A DNA stretch of 64,000 bases from Gemmatimonadota bacterium. Lineage in GTDB: Bacteria > Gemmatimonadota > Gemmatimonadetes > Gemmatimonadales > Gemmatimonadaceae. Position numbers and translations under genes: made by a program. Below the pieces are notes generated by a model, which was given only the letters and a program-made list of their open reading frames with translations, ran no database searches and was not told the origin of the DNA. The stretch covers positions 1-64,000 of the forward strand of contig JARIEX010000001.1 in NCBI GenBank assembly GCA_031127095.1. The letters are read 5' to 3'. Shown piece after piece: positions 16,556 through 26,514 of this stretch. Position 1 is the first letter of the stretch; each line of letters opens with the position of its first letter.

Positions 16556-19500
16556 ATGCCGAACCAGTACGTCGAACTCCATTGCCACTCGGCCCTCTCC
16601 CTACTCGACGGGGCCTCGCTCCCCGAGTCACTGGCCGAGCGGGCCGCCGAGCTGGGGTACCCTGCCCTGGCCATCACCGACCACGATGAAATGGGGGGCG
16701 TGGTCCGCTTTGGCACCGCCTGCGCCACGCTCGGCATCGGGGGCATCCTGGGCGTCGAGCTCACGGTGCGCATGCCCGACATCGGCAACCCGGGCGCCGA
16801 ACGACGCACCCATATGGTGCTCCTCGCCGAAACGCGCGACGGCTACCGCAACATCGCCTCGCTCGTCACGCGGGCCCGCATGGATAGCGAGCGCGGCACC
16901 CCCAGTGTGCCCTGGGCGCTCGTTACCCGGCACGTAGAGGGCGTGACGGCCCTCACCGGCTGCCCGCGCGGCTGGGTGCCGCAACTGCTGGCCGAAGGGC
17001 GCGCCAGCGACGCCTACACCGCCGCCGGTGAATTACGCGACGTATTCGGCGAACATCTCGCGGTGGAATGCTGGGATCATCGACTGCCCGAAGAGCGCGC
17101 GCTGGTGCAGCAGCTGCGCCCGCTCGCCGCCAAGCTCGGTGTGCCGTGGGTGGTCACCAACGATGTGCACTACGCCACCCCCGAACAGCGCATCGTGCAC
17201 GACGTGCTCAACACGCTGCGGCACGAACGCACACTCGACACCATGGGTACGCGGTTGCGTCCAAACGCCGAGTGGGCGCTCAAGAAGCCGTCGCTGATGT
17301 ATCAGCGGTGGCGTGGGGCCGAAGAAGGCGTAAAAGCCACGCTGGCGATTGCCGAACGGTGCACCTTCCGGCTGGAGCAGCTCAAGCCGTCCATGCCGGC
17401 GTTTCCGCTACCGCCCGGCATTAGCGCGCAGGAGTATCTCACACGGTTAGTGGAACAGGGCGCCTACGAGCGGTGGAACACGTCGCGCACCCCGAAGCAC
17501 GACACCCAACTCGCGCACGAACTGGCGATGATCGGCAAGCTCGATCTCGCCGGATTTTTTCTTACCGTGTGGGACATCGTACGTTTCGCGCGACGCGAAG
17601 GGATTCTCTGTCAGGGACGTGGCTCCGCCGCCAATTCGGCCGTGTGCTACTGCCTCGGCATCACGGCGGTCGATCCCATTCGCATGGAGCTGTTGTTCGA
17701 ACGGTTCTTGAGCGAAGGACGCACAGAACCGCCCGACATCGACATCGACTTCGCGCACCGCGATCGCGAGCGCGTGCTGCAGTACGTGTACAATCGCTAC
17801 GGCCGCGAACACGCCGCCATGGTGTGCGAGCAGATCACCTGGCGCGGACGCAGCGCCGTGCGCGATGCGGCGCGCGTGCTCGGCTTCTCGGTGCAGCAGG
17901 GTGACATGCTGGCGTCGCTCAGCGACCGGTTCAGCGCGCGGAGCACGGCGGAGGCGCTGCGGGTCGATACACCGGCACCCGAAGGCGAGGCCACCGTACC
18001 ACCCTCCACACCAAGCGCCACCGACGCCGATCGCTTAGGCCAACAGATGCTCGGCGGCACCGAAGCCACCACCACGGCCCGCGTGGTGCGTGAGGCGTCG
18101 CGCAAAGTCGCGTCCACGCAAACGAAAGCATCAGCGAAGGCATCCGCCACCGCACAACGCGCCCCCAAAGGCCCCACCGATCGCGACGGCACGTGGGCGC
18201 AGGTCATCGATATGCAGGCCGAGCGCAAGATCGCGGCCGATGCCCGCGCAGAGAGTAAGCCGCAGCCGCAAAGCGACGTACTCACCCGCGCCGGTCTCGA
18301 CCCCAACGACGAGCGCGTGCGTCGCTTGGCCGACGTGGTGGCCGGCCTGCACCAACTGCCGCGTCACCGCTCCATTCACGTGGGCGGGTTCATTCTCACC
18401 GAAGAACCACTCGGCTCCATCGTGCCCATCGAGCCCGCCTCCATGCCGGGGCGCACGGTGATTCAGTGGGAGAAGGACGATCTCGATCCCGTCGGCCTGG
18501 TCAAGATCGACCTGCTGGGACTGGGCATGCTCACCGTGGTGCAGGATTGCTTGCTGTATATCCGGCACACGCGTGGCACCACGATCGATCTCGGGCAGCT
18601 CGACATGAGCGATCAGGCCGTGTACGACGTGATGTGCCGCGCCGATACCGTGGGACTCTTCCAGATCGAGAGTCGCGCGCAGATGAACACGCTGCCGCGT
18701 CTCAAGCCGCGGTGCTTTTACGATCTCGTAGTCGAAGTCGCGCTCATCCGCCCCGGCCCCATTCAGGGCGAGATGGTGCATCCGTATCTCCGACGGCGCG
18801 CGGGATTGGAACCGGTCACGTATCCGCACCCCATGCTCGAGAAGGTGCTCAAGCGCACGCTCGGCGTGCCGCTCTTTCAGGAGCAGGGTATGCAGGTGGC
18901 CATCGTGGCCGCCGGCTTCACGCCGGCGCAGGCCGATCAACTGCGTCGTGCCATGGGGCACAAGCGGTCACGCGAACGCATGGCGCAGATCTGCGAAGAG
19001 CTGATTGCAGGCATGGCCAGGAACGGCATCCCCGAAGAAACCGGCCGACGCATTTACAACCAGATCAACGCCTTCGCCGACTACGGCTTTCCCGAAAGTC
19101 ATGCGGCCAGCTTTGCGCTCATCGTGTACGCCACGGCGTGGCTCCGGCACTACTACGCGCCGGAATACACCGCCGCCATTCTCAACGCGCAGCCGATGGG
19201 CTTCTATGCGCCGAGCACGCTCATCGAAGACGCCAAGCGACATGGCGTGGAAGTGCGTCCGGTCGATCTCACCCGCAGCACGTGGGATCACGCCCTCGAG
19301 ATGGCCGACGGACGCGTGCTCGTGCCCAACGATGGCGTGGTGCGCTGGGGTCGTCACATCGGCGCGCAACCCATGCGCGATGTAGTGGCCGTGCGCCTGG
19401 GCGTGCGACTCGTGCGCGGACTGGGCGCCAAGGCCCGTCGCGCGCTCGAAGCGGCGCTGGCGCAGGGCCCGTTCACCAGTGTCGACGACGCCGTGCGTCG

Positions 19501-20113
19501 CGTGTCGCTCGACAAAACGTCATGGCGTCGACTGGCCGAAGCCGGTGCGTTCGACAGCATGTTCGCGCACGAACCGGCCGAACGCCGACGGCGCGTGGCG
19601 CTCTGGGAAGTGATGGCCGCCACCCGTGGTCCCGAGTTGCCGCTGGCGCCCTTTCAGGCGCAGCCGGTGCCCACGCAACTGCCGGCCTACACGCCCGTCG
19701 AACTCACCGAAGCCGACTATCGCATGACAGGGCTGTCGTTGGCCGGGCATCCCATGAAGCACGTGCGCCCCATTCTGGCACCCAATGGCGTGCTGTCGGC
19801 CCGTGAAGCGCACGAGCTGGGCAAGGATGGTCAGCGCGTGGCCGTGGCTGGACTGGTGATCTGTCGTCAGCGCCCGGGCACCGCCAAGGGATTCGTGTTT
19901 CTCACCCTCGAAGACGAAACGGGGATGATCAACATCGTGATCACCCCCGATCGCTTCGAGGAACATGCACAGTTGCTCTCCACATCACCCATGCTGCTCA
20001 TTCGCGGCACGCTGCAGGTAGAGCAGCACGTGGTGAATGTGCGCGCCAAACAGTTCAAGGCGCTGGAGCTGGGTGGCGGCGAGCGACATGTGAAGGGGCA
20101 CAACTACCGGTAG
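16556..20113 (+). CDS. dnaE2: Error-prone DNA polymerase III alpha subunit
   Basis: YVELHCHSALSLLDGASLPESLAERAAELGYPALAITDHDEMGG (PHP domain); GRGSAANSAVCYCLGIT...PPDIDIDFAHRDRERVLQYVYNRYGREHAAMV; VGLFQIESRAQMNTLPRLKPRCFYDLVVEVALIRPGPIQGEMVHPYLRRR. Confidence 0.95.
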   Translation: MPNQYVELHCHSALSLLDGASLPESLAERAAELGYPALAITDHDEMGGVVRFGTACATLGIGGILGVELTVRMPDIGNPGAERRTHMVLLAETRDGYRNIASLVTRARMDSERGTPSVPWALVTRHVEGVTALTGCPRGWVPQLLAEGRASDAYTAAGELRDVFGEHLAVECWDHRLPEERALVQQLRPLAAKLGVPWVVTNDVHYATPEQRIVHDVLNTLRHERTLDTMGTRLRPNAEWALKKPSLMYQRWRGAEEGVKATLAIAERCTFRLEQLKPSMPAFPLPPGISAQEYLTRLVEQGAYERWNTSRTPKHDTQLAHELAMIGKLDLAGFFLTVWDIVRFARREGILCQGRGSAANSAVCYCLGITAVDPIRMELLFERFLSEGRTEPPDIDIDFAHRDRERVLQYVYNRYGREHAAMVCEQITWRGRSAVRDAARVLGFSVQQGDMLASLSDRFSARSTAEALRVDTPAPEGEATVPPSTPSATDADRLGQQMLGGTEATTTARVVREASRKVASTQTKASAKASATAQRAPKGPTDRDGTWAQVIDMQAERKIAADARAESKPQPQSDVLTRAGLDPNDERVRRLADVVAGLHQLPRHRSIHVGGFILTEEPLGSIVPIEPASMPGRTVIQWEKDDLDPVGLVKIDLLGLGMLTVVQDCLLYIRHTRGTTIDLGQLDMSDQAVYDVMCRADTVGLFQIESRAQMNTLPRLKPRCFYDLVVEVALIRPGPIQGEMVHPYLRRRAGLEPVTYPHPMLEKVLKRTLGVPLFQEQGMQVAIVAAGFTPAQADQLRRAMGHKRSRERMAQICEELIAGMARNGIPEETGRRIYNQINAFADYGFPESHAASFALIVYATAWLRHYYAPEYTAAILNAQPMGFYAPSTLIEDAKRHGVEVRPVDLTRSTWDHALEMADGRVLVPNDGVVRWGRHIGAQPMRDVVAVRLGVRLVRGLGAKARRALEAALAQGPFTSVDDAVRRVSLDKTSWRRLAEAGAFDSMFAHEPAERRRRVALWEVMAATRGPELPLAPFQAQPVPTQLPAYTPVELTEADYRMTGLSLAGHPMKHVRPILAPNGVLSAREAHELGKDGQRVAVAGLVICRQRPGTAKGFVFLTLEDETGMINIVITPDRFEEHAQLLSTSPMLLIRGTLQVEQHVVNVRAKQFKALELGGGERHVKGHNYR

Positions 20114-20125
20114 CGATACAAACCG

Positions 20126-21958
20126 CTAACGCCGCACCTGCTCGAAGTACAACAACCCACCCGACGTGGTGCCCACCACGATATCGAGATCGCCGTCGCC
20201 ATCGAGGTCGGCCACCGCCACGCTGGAGTACGGTCCACTCGGCAGCGTAAACGACGGGTCCTGCTCGAAGCGCACGCCGGTGCTGTCCGACACGTTGCGC
20301 CACAGCTGCACGCCGCCGTCTTCACTCCCTACCAGCAGGTCCGGCTTACCGTCGCCCGTGAGATCGGCAAAAGTGGGCGTGCTGCGACGCCCGACATCAA
20401 TGCTCTGGAAGACATCGCTCACCAGTTCGAAACGCGGTGCGACGCGTGAGCCGATGTTGCGATAGAAGTTGAGTTGACCCGAGGCCTCTCCCACGAAGAG
20501 GTCCAGGTCGCCGTCCCCATCGAGATCGGCGAACGCCGGCGCACTGTTGCTGCCGCGCGTGAGCACAATCAGCGCGCTGTCGGCGAGGGTGTACACGGGG
20601 GCTGCACGCGAACCCGTATTGCGCCAGAACTGCACTTTGTCGCGCCACGTACCGAGCAGCAAGTCGGGAAGGCCGTCACCATCGAGATCGGCCACTGTCG
20701 GCGCGTAGTGAAACTCGCGCTGCATCGGTAGCATGCCGCGATGCACCAGTGACGGCGCGCGGGTACTGCCCGTGTTCTCGAACCAGGCGATGGTCCCCGC
20801 CGTGTCGCTCACGGTGTCGATCCGATTCCCCACCAGCAGATCCAAGTCGCCGTCCCCATCAAGATCGGCCAGCGCAGGAATCGCATCGCTGCCCACATCA
20901 ATCGTCCGGATCAGACGCCGCGTGGTGAGCGTGAAATCTCCGGCCGCGCGCTGCGACACCAGCAGCAGATTGTCGATGGACGTCGTTCGAGGCGTGTACG
21001 CCCCACCGATCACGCCGATGAGCAGATCGGTGAAGCCGTTACCATCGAGGTCGCCCAGCGTGGGTGCGTTGTACCCACTCGTGAGCACCGGCGCGCTGAC
21101 CGGAAAGCGCTTCGGTTCATTCCCGCGCATCGCCGGCGTCGTGCAGCCGCTGGAGCGATTCTCGAACAGCAGCACCCCCTGCTCGAAGTAGTCACCCCAG
21201 AAGAGATCGAGATCGCGATCACCGTCAATGTCGCCAAAGGCGAGCGTGTTCGCCCCATGCCGGGAGCCACGCCCCTGCACCGGCTGCCCGGGCACCGGCC
21301 CGAGGACCTCGATGCCTTCGAACCGCTCGGTGTGCAGCGCGAAGCGGGGGACACCGTCCTGCTCCGTGCCGGGCACCGCCTCGAAGCGATCGACCGTGCC
21401 GGCCACCCGACCGATGAACAGATCGAGACGACCGTTGCAGTCGACATCCACGATGTTGAGAATGTTCTGCCGGTCGGCGGGAATCGGTGCGTTGTCGCCA
21501 TCGCGCAGCGAGTCCACGGCCACGCGAAACGTCGGGGCGCTCTTCGTGCCAACATTGCGCCACGCACGGATGTAGCTCGTCGGCGACTCGCTCAACAGAT
21601 CGACCCGTCCGTCGGCGTCGAGATCGACGAAGCGATACCACTCACCGACATGCAGATCGAGAAAACGATCGGAGCGCCACACAAAGCGGCCGTTCACGTT
21701 TTCGAAGTGCATCAGCGCCGACGACCGCTCCTGCACGAACAGATCAAGGTCGCCATCGCCGTCGATGTCCACCATCTGCGGGCGCGGCACGTCGAACCCG
21801 CCGAGAAACGCTTCCGGCAACGGTGCACCGTCGCGATCCGTCACCGAGAATGGCGCCACCCGCCGCACAAACGTGGCTTGTGCCTGCACCACATCCGTCG
21901 TGCACACCGCGAGCAACAAGGCGCCGATCGCGGCACGCGCCACACATCGTACACTCAT
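20126..21958 (-). CDS. Secreted FG-GAP/VCBS repeat protein
   Basis: Signal peptide followed by many VDIDGDGDLDLFV / ADLDGDGDLDLLVG repeats. Confidence 0.88.
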   Translation of the reverse strand: MSVRCVARAAIGALLLAVCTTDVVQAQATFVRRVAPFSVTDRDGAPLPEAFLGGFDVPRPQMVDIDGDGDLDLFVQERSSALMHFENVNGRFVWRSDRFLDLHVGEWYRFVDLDADGRVDLLSESPTSYIRAWRNVGTKSAPTFRVAVDSLRDGDNAPIPADRQNILNIVDVDCNGRLDLFIGRVAGTVDRFEAVPGTEQDGVPRFALHTERFEGIEVLGPVPGQPVQGRGSRHGANTLAFGDIDGDRDLDLFWGDYFEQGVLLFENRSSGCTTPAMRGNEPKRFPVSAPVLTSGYNAPTLGDLDGNGFTDLLIGVIGGAYTPRTTSIDNLLLVSQRAAGDFTLTTRRLIRTIDVGSDAIPALADLDGDGDLDLLVGNRIDTVSDTAGTIAWFENTGSTRAPSLVHRGMLPMQREFHYAPTVADLDGDGLPDLLLGTWRDKVQFWRNTGSRAAPVYTLADSALIVLTRGSNSAPAFADLDGDGDLDLFVGEASGQLNFYRNIGSRVAPRFELVSDVFQSIDVGRRSTPTFADLTGDGKPDLLVGSEDGGVQLWRNVSDSTGVRFEQDPSFTLPSGPYSSVAVADLDGDGDLDIVVGTTSGGLLYFEQVRR

Positions 21959-23076
21959 CGTGCGCCCGCCGCGCCCATCCCGGTCGGCCCGGCCCCGAGC
22001 ATCAGCGTGCGGAGCACCGATCCCGTGCGCAGATCGAAAATCGTGAGCCAGCCGTCAGTCATGTTCTCGTGCGCTCCCATGCCATGCATCTCATGTCCAC
22101 TCTGTCCGGGTGCCGCCGCACCGGTGTTCTGACTGACCACGAACGCGTACTTCCCGTCGCGCCGCAGCAGCATGCTGTACGGCTGCGCCACGCGCCCCGT
22201 CAGCGTGCGCACCACCGCGCCCGACGCCAGGTCCACGTCGGCGATCGCATTCTTGGTGAGCAGCGTGACGAGCACATGCTTGCCGTCGGGGGTGAAGCGT
22301 GGCTCCCACGGTTTGCCCTCGAGCGCGATCTCACGCACCGGCTGCAACGGCGGCGGCGGCCGCAGGTCGAACACCAGCAGCGAATTCGACAGCTCACCGG
22401 CCGACACCATCGTGTTCCCGTCGGGGCTGAGTGCGAACGTCACCAACGAGCGCGGGACGCCGGAAATCACGGACAGCGTGACGCGACCGGTCGCGGTTTC
22501 CACCGACGCAATCCGGTTCTCCGCCAGCGACGCCGTGTGCACGAAGCGCCCGTCCATGCTCGCGGCCAGTGCATGCGGCCGCGGCATCACGATCTCCTGC
22601 TCATCCACCAGCGTGAAGGCAGAGCGCTGAATCACGCCCAGCGACTTGGGCGGATTCACCGCCGTCATCGAGCGCCCCACATACAGCGAGTCGTGCACCG
22701 GGTCGAGCGACAGCAGCCCCGGCGTTTCCATCTTCACCTGCGCCAACAAGCGATTAGCCCGATCGAACTTGAGCACGCGGCCATCGCCGATCAACGACAC
22801 GTACCAATACGCGCCGTTGTCTTCCACGGCGACATGATGCGGCTTGGCATTCGCCGTAAACCCGAGCGCGCGCAAATCGAGCACCGTGTCGATGGCCAGA
22901 CGCGCCTGATCGACCACGGTGATCGACGCGCCCGCCTGATTCACGATGTACAGCTTATCGCCCGCGCCAGTACCCGCATTGGCGCCCGCATCGGAGCCCG
23001 AGCGCGGCGCAACGCCCGCGCAGGCGGTGACGCTCCACGCCACCGCCAACGCGAGCACGCTACGTACTGCAGGCAT
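21955..23076 (-). CDS. Lipoprotein with YVTN/YncE-type beta-propeller
   Basis: LALAVAWSVTACAG lipobox; KLYIVNQAGASITVVDQARLAIDTVLDLRALGF...ALSPDGNTMVSAGELSNSLLVFDL. Confidence 0.82.
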   Translation of the reverse strand: MPAVRSVLALAVAWSVTACAGVAPRSGSDAGANAGTGAGDKLYIVNQAGASITVVDQARLAIDTVLDLRALGFTANAKPHHVAVEDNGAYWYVSLIGDGRVLKFDRANRLLAQVKMETPGLLSLDPVHDSLYVGRSMTAVNPPKSLGVIQRSAFTLVDEQEIVMPRPHALAASMDGRFVHTASLAENRIASVETATGRVTLSVISGVPRSLVTFALSPDGNTMVSAGELSNSLLVFDLRPPPPLQPVREIALEGKPWEPRFTPDGKHVLVTLLTKNAIADVDLASGAVVRTLTGRVAQPYSMLLRRDGKYAFVVSQNTGAAAPGQSGHEMHGMGAHENMTDGWLTIFDLRTGSVLRTLMLGAGPTGMGAAGAR

Positions 23077-25535
23077 CAGGGCACCACTTTGCGCGACATG
23101 TCGCGCACGAAGAACACGCCTTCACCGATGCTCGTCACCACGATCGCGCCGCTCTTGAAGTACGGATACACGCTCCACGCGCCGGCGAAGCTCGGCGTGC
23201 CGTCGTCGCCGGGGTGCGTATCCATGAAGCCGACTTCCTTCGGATTGCGCGGATCGCTCACGTCGAGAATACGCAGCCCCGACGTGTAGTTCGCCTGGTA
23301 CATGCGATCGCCCTTCACGTACAGGTTGTGGTCGATCGCCTTCGACGTGCCGACGTGCTCCTTCACCAGAATCGGATCGGACAGGTCAGCGAGATCCCAC
23401 ACCAGGGTGCGCGTGCCCTTCGCCGCTTCGCCCTTGCCCGTCGACTCGTCGCCTTCGTCGTTCAGGTACAGGAAGCGATGATCGTCGGTGAACCACGCCT
23501 GATGCGCGTAGGCCACGTTGGGGTAGCTGGCGCGGGAAATGGCCACCGGGTTCTTCTTGTCGGTGAGATCCGCGATGCTGATCGCGTTCTCGTTGGACCC
23601 GACACAGATCTCCTTGCCCGCGTACTTCTTGTCGGGACCGTGGTACGTCACGCACTGGGCATCGTGCGAGTAGCCGGTGCCGGCGGAGCCCGTCTTCGGA
23701 TCACCGAAGCAGCCGGCGAACTTGGGCTTCTTGGGCGTGCGCACGTCGATCATGTGGTAGCCACCGCCGCACGTTTCACCGCCGCCCGAATTGCCGACCG
23801 TATACATGAAGCCGGTCTCTTCGTTGGCGACGATGTTGTGCGCGCTGTTGATGCGATCGTACGTGACGTCGGGCTTGAATACTTCCGGTGTCTTCACCGT
23901 GCGCAGCCGCGTCATGTCGAACACCTGCATGCCATGCTCGGCCGCGTTGTCGGACACGATGAAGACATGATCCTTGTACACCTTCATGTCGCGCCACGAC
24001 GACGACGGCGAACCCTTGGTCTTCGGCAAGTCGCCGAGGTACCGCGGGTTGACGGGGTCGGTCACGTCGACGAACGACGTGCCATCGGTGCGGCCCAGAA
24101 TCGCGATCTCGCGCTTGGTGACCGGGTCGGTCCAGCCCCAGTTGTCGTTCATCCTGGTGCCGCGTTTGCCGCCGATCGCCGAGATGGGCAGGAACGACAT
24201 CAATCCGGTGCTGCCGCATTCGAAGGCGCCGGCTTTGCCATCGGTGCCGCACTGCACCTCCTTGCCCTTCACCGCGCTGTAGGTCTTGGTCGGTGCCTCG
24301 GGGAACAACACGCCCTTGGAGCTCCACGCACCCGCGGCCGATCGCTCCAGAAACATCACGCTGCCGGCGGCACCCGCGTCGTTGGGCATGCCGACCACCG
24401 CGAAATTGCCCGACACCGCGACGGCAGCGCCGAAGGCCGCACCCGGCTCGATGTCCGGCGTGGTGAGCTGATTCATCGACCACGCCCCGTCGGCATTCTG
24501 ACGCAGGCGCTGGATCGCGCCGGTGTTGCGCTCTGCATTGGGCGCCGAGAGCCAGAGTTCATTGCCGGCGCGGACGAGCGCCGTGCCGAGGCGAGCCGGG
24601 CCGAAGGTGAACTGCGTGAAGGACTGCCGTTCACGCCAGATCTCGGCGACCTCGCTGTAATCGAAGATCGTCACGAGGCCGGCGGCCGCATTGCCACCCA
24701 TTCCTGCGATCGGCAACGCGCCTGGCGCGCCCACCGCGAGCCGCGTGCCGCTCAGTTGCACCGACTGGCCGAAGCGCGCGTTCTCGGCCCCGCGGGCCGA
24801 CACCACGAGCGCTTCCTGCTTCCAGCTGCCATCGCCCTGGCGGCGATAAACGAACACGCCACCTCGGCGCGTCGCGCGCGCCGGCGCACCGACGGCCATG
24901 CGATCACCGTCGATCGTGATCGAGGTACCGTAGGCATCGTTCACCTCGGTGCCTGCACCCGTCATGCGCCCGGCGGCTTCGTACGCGCCGCTTGCCGATT
25001 TGCGGAACACGTGCACGGCGCCGGCGCCTTCACCCGGCGCGCCGATGTAGACGCGATCACCCTCGAATACGATCGCGCTGCCGAAAGCGGCGCGCGCCGT
25101 GCGCGTCGGTGCCTGCAGCAGGCCGCTGTGCGTCCACGCGCCAGCGGCGGTCCGGCGGTACACGTGCACCGCGCCGCGCGTGCTGTCGGTGACTGTGCCG
25201 CTCTGATAGACCAGCAACGAGGTGCCGTCCGTGGCGAGCACCGCGCCGAAACCATCGTTCGGTGCCGTTGTCGGCGCATTCAGCTTTCCCGACAAGCGCC
25301 AGACTGACGCCGACCGCGTGTAAATGTGCACCGTGCCGGCCTCCTGACCGCGCGGCTCGCCGACAAAGGCGATGTTCCCGCTGATCGCGACCGACGCACC
25401 GAACACCATGCGTGCCGTCGCGGCGTCGGCGGTGGAGTGGGGCGCCGCGGATTTCCGCGGGAGGGAATCGGAGACGGTGGCGGCGGACAGCGCCACCGGA
25501 CAGGCGAGGCTGGTAACCCAGAGAGCGAGGCGCAT
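23076..25535 (-). CDS. Secreted choice-of-anchor B family protein (FG-GAP plus LVIVD repeats)
   Basis: MRLALWVTSLACPVALSA signal; FGASVAISGNIAFVGEPRG repeats; WGWTDPVTKREIAILGRTDGTSFVDVTDPVNPRYLGDLP...LRILDVSDPRNPKEVGFMDTHPG. Confidence 0.85.
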   Translation of the reverse strand: MRLALWVTSLACPVALSAATVSDSLPRKSAAPHSTADAATARMVFGASVAISGNIAFVGEPRGQEAGTVHIYTRSASVWRLSGKLNAPTTAPNDGFGAVLATDGTSLLVYQSGTVTDSTRGAVHVYRRTAAGAWTHSGLLQAPTRTARAAFGSAIVFEGDRVYIGAPGEGAGAVHVFRKSASGAYEAAGRMTGAGTEVNDAYGTSITIDGDRMAVGAPARATRRGGVFVYRRQGDGSWKQEALVVSARGAENARFGQSVQLSGTRLAVGAPGALPIAGMGGNAAAGLVTIFDYSEVAEIWRERQSFTQFTFGPARLGTALVRAGNELWLSAPNAERNTGAIQRLRQNADGAWSMNQLTTPDIEPGAAFGAAVAVSGNFAVVGMPNDAGAAGSVMFLERSAAGAWSSKGVLFPEAPTKTYSAVKGKEVQCGTDGKAGAFECGSTGLMSFLPISAIGGKRGTRMNDNWGWTDPVTKREIAILGRTDGTSFVDVTDPVNPRYLGDLPKTKGSPSSSWRDMKVYKDHVFIVSDNAAEHGMQVFDMTRLRTVKTPEVFKPDVTYDRINSAHNIVANEETGFMYTVGNSGGGETCGGGYHMIDVRTPKKPKFAGCFGDPKTGSAGTGYSHDAQCVTYHGPDKKYAGKEICVGSNENAISIADLTDKKNPVAISRASYPNVAYAHQAWFTDDHRFLYLNDEGDESTGKGEAAKGTRTLVWDLADLSDPILVKEHVGTSKAIDHNLYVKGDRMYQANYTSGLRILDVSDPRNPKEVGFMDTHPGDDGTPSFAGAWSVYPYFKSGAIVVTSIGEGVFFVRDMSRKVVP

Positions 25536-25591
25536 AATCGGGCGGGTAAGGGGGAACACGAGCAGCTACACATAAAGAGAGCGCCCGGTCG

Positions 25592-26450
25592 TCAGCGGCG
25601 CCAACGGAATTTCTCGAGCAGGTAGCCGAACGCATTGACGAGCTGGGACCAGGCCAGCAGGGCGACCGGTAAGACCGGACGGCGGATACGTCTGCGCCGG
25701 AGCGGGTACGCGAGCAATCCGGCGTAGAACCGGAACGCTTTCGTTTGCCGTGCCCCAGCCCTACGGCGCGCGCACGCCAGATGACACGTCCGGGCCCCCA
25801 CACGCCAGAAGGACAGCACCAACGCCACGAAGCTGGACAACCCCTTCGACTTCATCAACCGACCCGCATACACGAACAGCGGCGCCGAGGCACCCAACGG
25901 CGACGCCGGCCGTGCCTGCGCCGTCGGTGCGAGAGGGCGCAGGGTCGAGAACGATGGCAGTACACGAGTGGGTCGGCTCACACCCGCTGCCCCATGTCGT
26001 TCCGCCGTAAATATGCTCGGCCAGTCCACCGAATGGACAGGTCGGCGTGTCACGGGGCCGTTCACCATTCTTCTCAGAGCACGTGCGTGGCGCAGAACAG
26101 CCAGTGGTCGTGCGGCGTGTGCAGGATCACGGGCGCGCGGCTCATCGGGAACACGCCCGGCCCGCCAATCAGCGAAACGTTGTGGAAGTGCACCACGTCA
26201 CACGGCGCATCGAGCACGCGTTGCAGTGCGGGGCGCAGCAATCCGGGGCGTCGCGTTTGCTGCACGATCACGGGCGTGAGCGCTCCGAAGCCGCTACGTA
26301 TCGAGACACGATGCAAGCCCGGCGGATCCTCGATCGGTATCGCGGGTGCCGCACTGCGCAGTGAGAAGGCATCCGCCGAGTGCACCACCGTGACGTCGTG
26401 CCCACGGCGCACGAGCCCTTCGTAGATGGCCTGCGCATCCGCTCGCGGAC
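25592..26450 (-). pseudogene. Degraded chimeric glycosyltransferase remnant
   Basis: GT4 N-terminal fragment (ADAQAIYEGLVRRGHDVTVVHSADAF...ILHTPHDHWLFCATHVL, stop), then a shifted-frame GT4 middle fragment (IFTAERHGAAGVSRPTRVLPSF...LFVYAGRLMKSKGL) running into a GT2-like C-terminal tail (FRFYAGLLAYPLRRRRIRRPVLPVALLAWSQLVNAFGYLLEKFRWRR). Confidence 0.65.
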
Positions 26451-26514
26451 TGCTCTATCTTCCGCATCACGGCGGCCACCGCGGCGGCCGTCTGCCACTT
26501 TCGCCAATGCTGAC

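Noticed and set aside
21487-23289. 600-aa plus-strand ORF
   Set aside because: Antisense to the beta-propeller operon; Arg/His-rich shadow.
23214-25307. 697-aa plus-strand ORF
   Set aside because: Antisense to the choice-of-anchor B gene, with codon-mirror composition typical of high-GC DNA.
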